From assembly GCA_028023455.1 (NCBI GenBank), contig JAQFVV010000001.1, positions 26,280,426 to 26,344,425 of the forward strand: DNA of 64,000 nucleotides. The letters run 5' to 3'. The stretch is from Epiperipatus broadwayi. Its lineage: Eukaryota > Onychophora > Udeonychophora > Euonychophora > Peripatidae. Of this stretch, positions 61,107 through 64,000 are shown one piece after another. The position numbers were made by a program, and so were the translations under genes. Each line of letters starts with the position of its first letter. Positions within the stretch are counted from its first letter, which is position 1. Under the pieces are notes generated by a model. It was not told where the DNA came from. It made no database searches and saw nothing but the letters and a program-made list of their open reading frames with translations.

Positions 61107-62717
61107 TTATATTGCAGTAGATGGATGCTGATACATATTTAAGACTTGGTAGGGTTTATTATCAGTTTTTCTTTCATTTAATATTGGTTCAGACTCTATA
61201 CAGGCAATTTGTGATGAAACTGAACAGTTGTCCATTTGTTGTTGGCTTAAATCCATTTCTATTTCATCATTTTCTAAGTTGTATATGTCTGATGAGTTGT
61301 GCTTTTGGTCTGTTTTTTTTGCCTTTTTGGATTCATGGTTTTTAGGTGGTCTACCTGGCTTTCTTTTTCCCTCTGGTGTATTCTCTTGAATGGGTGGAAG
61401 AGGGGGTTCTATTGCATCCATTATGTTTGATGCAGTTTTGTTTATTATTGTGGTTTGTTTTATTATTGGTGTACTTATATTATCTTGATTTATATTTTCA
61501 TTATATAGCTGTGTGTGTTTATTTTCTGTTTGCTGATTTTTACTTGGTATACCTTTTGTTTTATTGAGTTGCTGATCCTGTGATGTAATTACTGCATTTT
61601 GTGTTGTGGTTTCTTGAGAGTTATTTTCATTTGAATCTTGGGTGTCTATGTTAGTTTTTGTGTTATTATTTTTTTGGTTAGTTTTTGGGATTGGCAATTC
61701 TGCTCCGTTATCATTTTTGTTCGTGGGTGTTTGAACCTGTTTTTTTCCGGTTTCTATTATTGGGTTGTCAATTGATGTAGTGTTATTAGAAATTTTTTTT
61801 TCATCATCAGTGGGTTGTTCTGGGGAGAGGATTTTGTTTTGTTCACAGTGATTGCCTTTTGTGTTATCGCACTGAGTTGCTAGGTGGCCTCTCTGTCCAC
61901 AGCCAAAACAATGTGGTTTTAAACCTCTTATGTGAAGAGAGAGTGTTGCTTCTTGATCTGTAATTTGTGTTGGGATCGTGGCAGCATCTACGTTTTTATG
62001 GAGTTTTATTTTAAATTCAAAACGATTACTACATATCGGTATAGGTGTGTCTTTTAAATAAATTGGCTGTAGGGCAATTACTTTTCCAAACGGGTTTATC
62101 ATTTTTTGAAAATCTTGTAAGTTGTATTTAAGATAAGTATTTTTAAGCACTCCAGTAATAATATTTTTCCGGTTTTCATCTATAATTACGAGTGCGTAAT
62201 TATCGAGTGCTAAAATAGTGGATTGAAAACGTTCTTTTTGCTGCTGAGTATAAAAATCAATGGTTATATATCGCGAATTTGGATGGTCTGCGATACAAGA
62301 GATTGTTTCCCATAGTTCATTTTGCGTAATTGCTTCATATAATAAAGCTTTTGGGAAACGATATAATGAGCATTGATTATCTGTTACTGCGAGTACTAGC
62401 GATGTTGGTGAAAAAAACCTGCGAAAAGTTTCAAATAACATACGAGGCACCGTATCATTGAAACGGTCCATCACATTTTCAAGCGTTTCTTTTGTCCAGA
62501 TTGCGGCTGGGGGTTGACGTTCCTCTTGAGTATGTAGATCTAGATTTTTTATATCGTTTGTATTTGTTCTTCGGAAACGCGGTATTTGGGTTGGTGCTGT
62601 AATATTGCTGTTGCTTTTAAGTATTTTTGCATACGAAATAGGTGATGTTGAAACTAACGATGTTGTTAATTTCGTATTGGTGCTTAACTCGCTCACGCTT
62701 GACTGGGCAGTAGCCAT
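61107..62717 (-). CDS. LINE ORF1: CCHC zinc-knuckle RNA-binding protein with AT-hook
   Basis: A protein of 536 residues. Residues about 75-260 form a conserved domain shared with LINE2 (RFNDTVPRMLFETFRRFF, LYRFPKALLYEA). A canonical CCHC knuckle follows (C270, C273, H278, C283), expected to bind nucleic acid. Residues 285-440 are Asn/Gln/Thr-rich and probably disordered. At 451-459 KRKPGRPPK is a good AT-hook with the GRP core, followed by a basic KKAKK patch that may be a nuclear signal. It would package element RNA in the ribonucleoprotein. Start chosen as the first Met of the frame; a TGA lies upstream. No coiled coil was obvious. Confidence 0.9.
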   Translation of the reverse strand: MATAQSSVSELSTNTKLTTSLVSTSPISYAKILKSNSNITAPTQIPRFRRTNTNDIKNLDLHTQEERQPPAAIWTKETLENVMDRFNDTVPRMLFETFRRFFSPTSLVLAVTDNQCSLYRFPKALLYEAITQNELWETISCIADHPNSRYITIDFYTQQQKERFQSTILALDNYALVIIDENRKNIITGVLKNTYLKYNLQDFQKMINPFGKVIALQPIYLKDTPIPICSNRFEFKIKLHKNVDAATIPTQITDQEATLSLHIRGLKPHCFGCGQRGHLATQCDNTKGNHCEQNKILSPEQPTDDEKKISNNTTSIDNPIIETGKKQVQTPTNKNDNGAELPIPKTNQKNNNTKTNIDTQDSNENNSQETTTQNAVITSQDQQLNKTKGIPSKNQQTENKHTQLYNENINQDNISTPIIKQTTIINKTASNIMDAIEPPLPPIQENTPEGKRKPGRPPKNHESKKAKKTDQKHNSSDIYNLENDEIEMDLSQQQMDNCSVSSQIACIESEPILNERKTDNKPYQVLNMYQHPSTAI

Positions 62718-62914
62718 GATTTATTATTCTGACTCAAGTCAGTTTTTTTTAAAAAAAGATATGAATACACACCGATATTTTCTTTAAAAATACTCTATTA
62801 ATCTATTATATGATTTGATTTGTTCTGTACTACGTTTGTTTTGCGAATAACAAGTTGAAACAAAAGAAAAATATAAATACTTACATCGGAGAGCTTAAAG
62901 ATTGCTTCTTCTTC
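62718..62914 (-). promoter_or_regulatory. Probable LINE1 5' UTR and promoter region
   Basis: About 195 bp lie between the ORF1 start and the (ATT)n array. If the element is full length, its internal promoter should lie here. No TATA box or Pol III boxes are clear. The exact 5' end is not determinable by eye. Confidence 0.45.
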
Positions 62915-63148
<234 letters not shown>

Positions 63149-64000
63149 TAAATAAATGTGCAAAAGTTTATAAGTCGGAGTAAAGGCTTATTTACTTGTT
63201 TATTTATTTTTTTATTTTAATGAGGAAGTATGTAATTTATCTAAAATATAACTGTATATATTGTATATAATTTTGTTCAAAGTCTATAATAATAAACTTG
63301 TTTTATAAAGCTTTGTGTTGTGTTGATTATTCACCATTACAAATATGATCACCAGATACCAAAAGAAACATCATATTTGCACAGTAAAAATATAATTATT
63401 TACTTAAGAAATCACAGTGCTTCAGAATATAATATACTGTATTTGAGAAATTTCATATACATTATTATTATTATGGTCATAATTAATTATATAATTTATT
63501 GCATAGAATGATAACATTATTTGTTGCCACATATTCTCAGATTATCGAATTATACCACATTCTATTTAAGATGCCACATTAGAACGAAAAGATATTATAT
63601 TATTATTGATAGTTACCATAACATTGAACAGTAAATAAGATTGATAATTATTCATCTAAGATTATTATTACTATTTATTTTTATTATTATTATTATTAGC
63701 TAGGTGCAGTTGAGGATGATACAAAATCCCTTATCATACTTGACTACAGAAGATTATAAATTGATAAGTTATTTTAAAGAACCTGAGATAATTATAATTA
63801 TATTATTTTAATAGATTAGGATTTATTTAGTAACATTATATTAAATTGATTGTTATTATTTTAAAGTTGTAAAAATGCTATGAATTTATTATTATTTTAA
63901 ATAATAAAGGGGGATAGTATTCTTATGCCATTGTGATTGTATCCTGTGGGATATTGGTTCAATGTAAATCTTTACTGCTTGTATTTCACTTTATTGTCTC
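63149..64000. other. AT-rich region without recognised genes
   Basis: A short (ATT)n run lies near 63676-63699. I see no gene. Confidence 0.5.

Noticed and set aside
58373-61567. Plus-strand frames across the intact LINE
   Set aside because: They are antisense shadows of ORF1 and ORF2, with no independent coding signal.

Overview
The window looks like nuclear DNA of an AT-rich invertebrate animal. It is roughly three-quarters A+T, dense in microsatellites and fold-back repeats, and has no operons, rRNA or tRNA genes. I recognised no intact host gene. Everything recognisable is a mobile element or its remains, so the species cannot be named. Penelope-like elements, hammerhead-bearing repeats, tRNA-derived SINEs and a two-ORF LINE together fit an animal (a mollusc, flatworm, cnidarian or similar); that placement is inference.

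Layout. 1-793: a repeat carrying two plus-strand hammerhead ribozyme (HHR) motifs 475 nt apart, a retrozyme-like layout; the first lies at the tip of a 125-bp-arm palindrome. 1.0-6.5 kb: two copies of an unknown dispersed repeat, the first split by a 1.1-kb element with perfect 25-bp terminal inverted repeats. 6.5-34 kb: AT-rich, gene-poor DNA with two broken Penelope-like elements (13.3-14.4 and 24.4-25.6 kb), SINEs, fold-backs, a small hAT-like MITE and long (ATT)n and (TA)n tracts. 34.6-40.5 kb: a second HHR repeat family, with 456-469-bp spacing where copies are in tandem, arranged as successive hairpins and including a palindrome with ~475-bp arms. 45.0-49.1 kb: a broken reverse transcriptase and a 5'-truncated LINE between ~245-bp inverted repeats, followed by another copy of the first HHR family. 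52.1-63.1 kb: two related LINEs head to tail on the minus strand, the first decayed and the second with both reading frames open (ORF1 536 aa, ORF2 1078 aa), bounded by (ATT)n tracts.

How the parts may work together. The LINE at 57.4-62.9 kb is the only element with full-length open frames and could mobilise itself. The HHR repeats, SINEs and fold-backs encode no protein and would need a reverse transcriptase in trans. The strongest unusual signal is the presence of at least two different HHR families, both with stem III of about 3 bp and repeat spacing near 460-475 bp, as expected for retrozymes copied through small circular RNAs.
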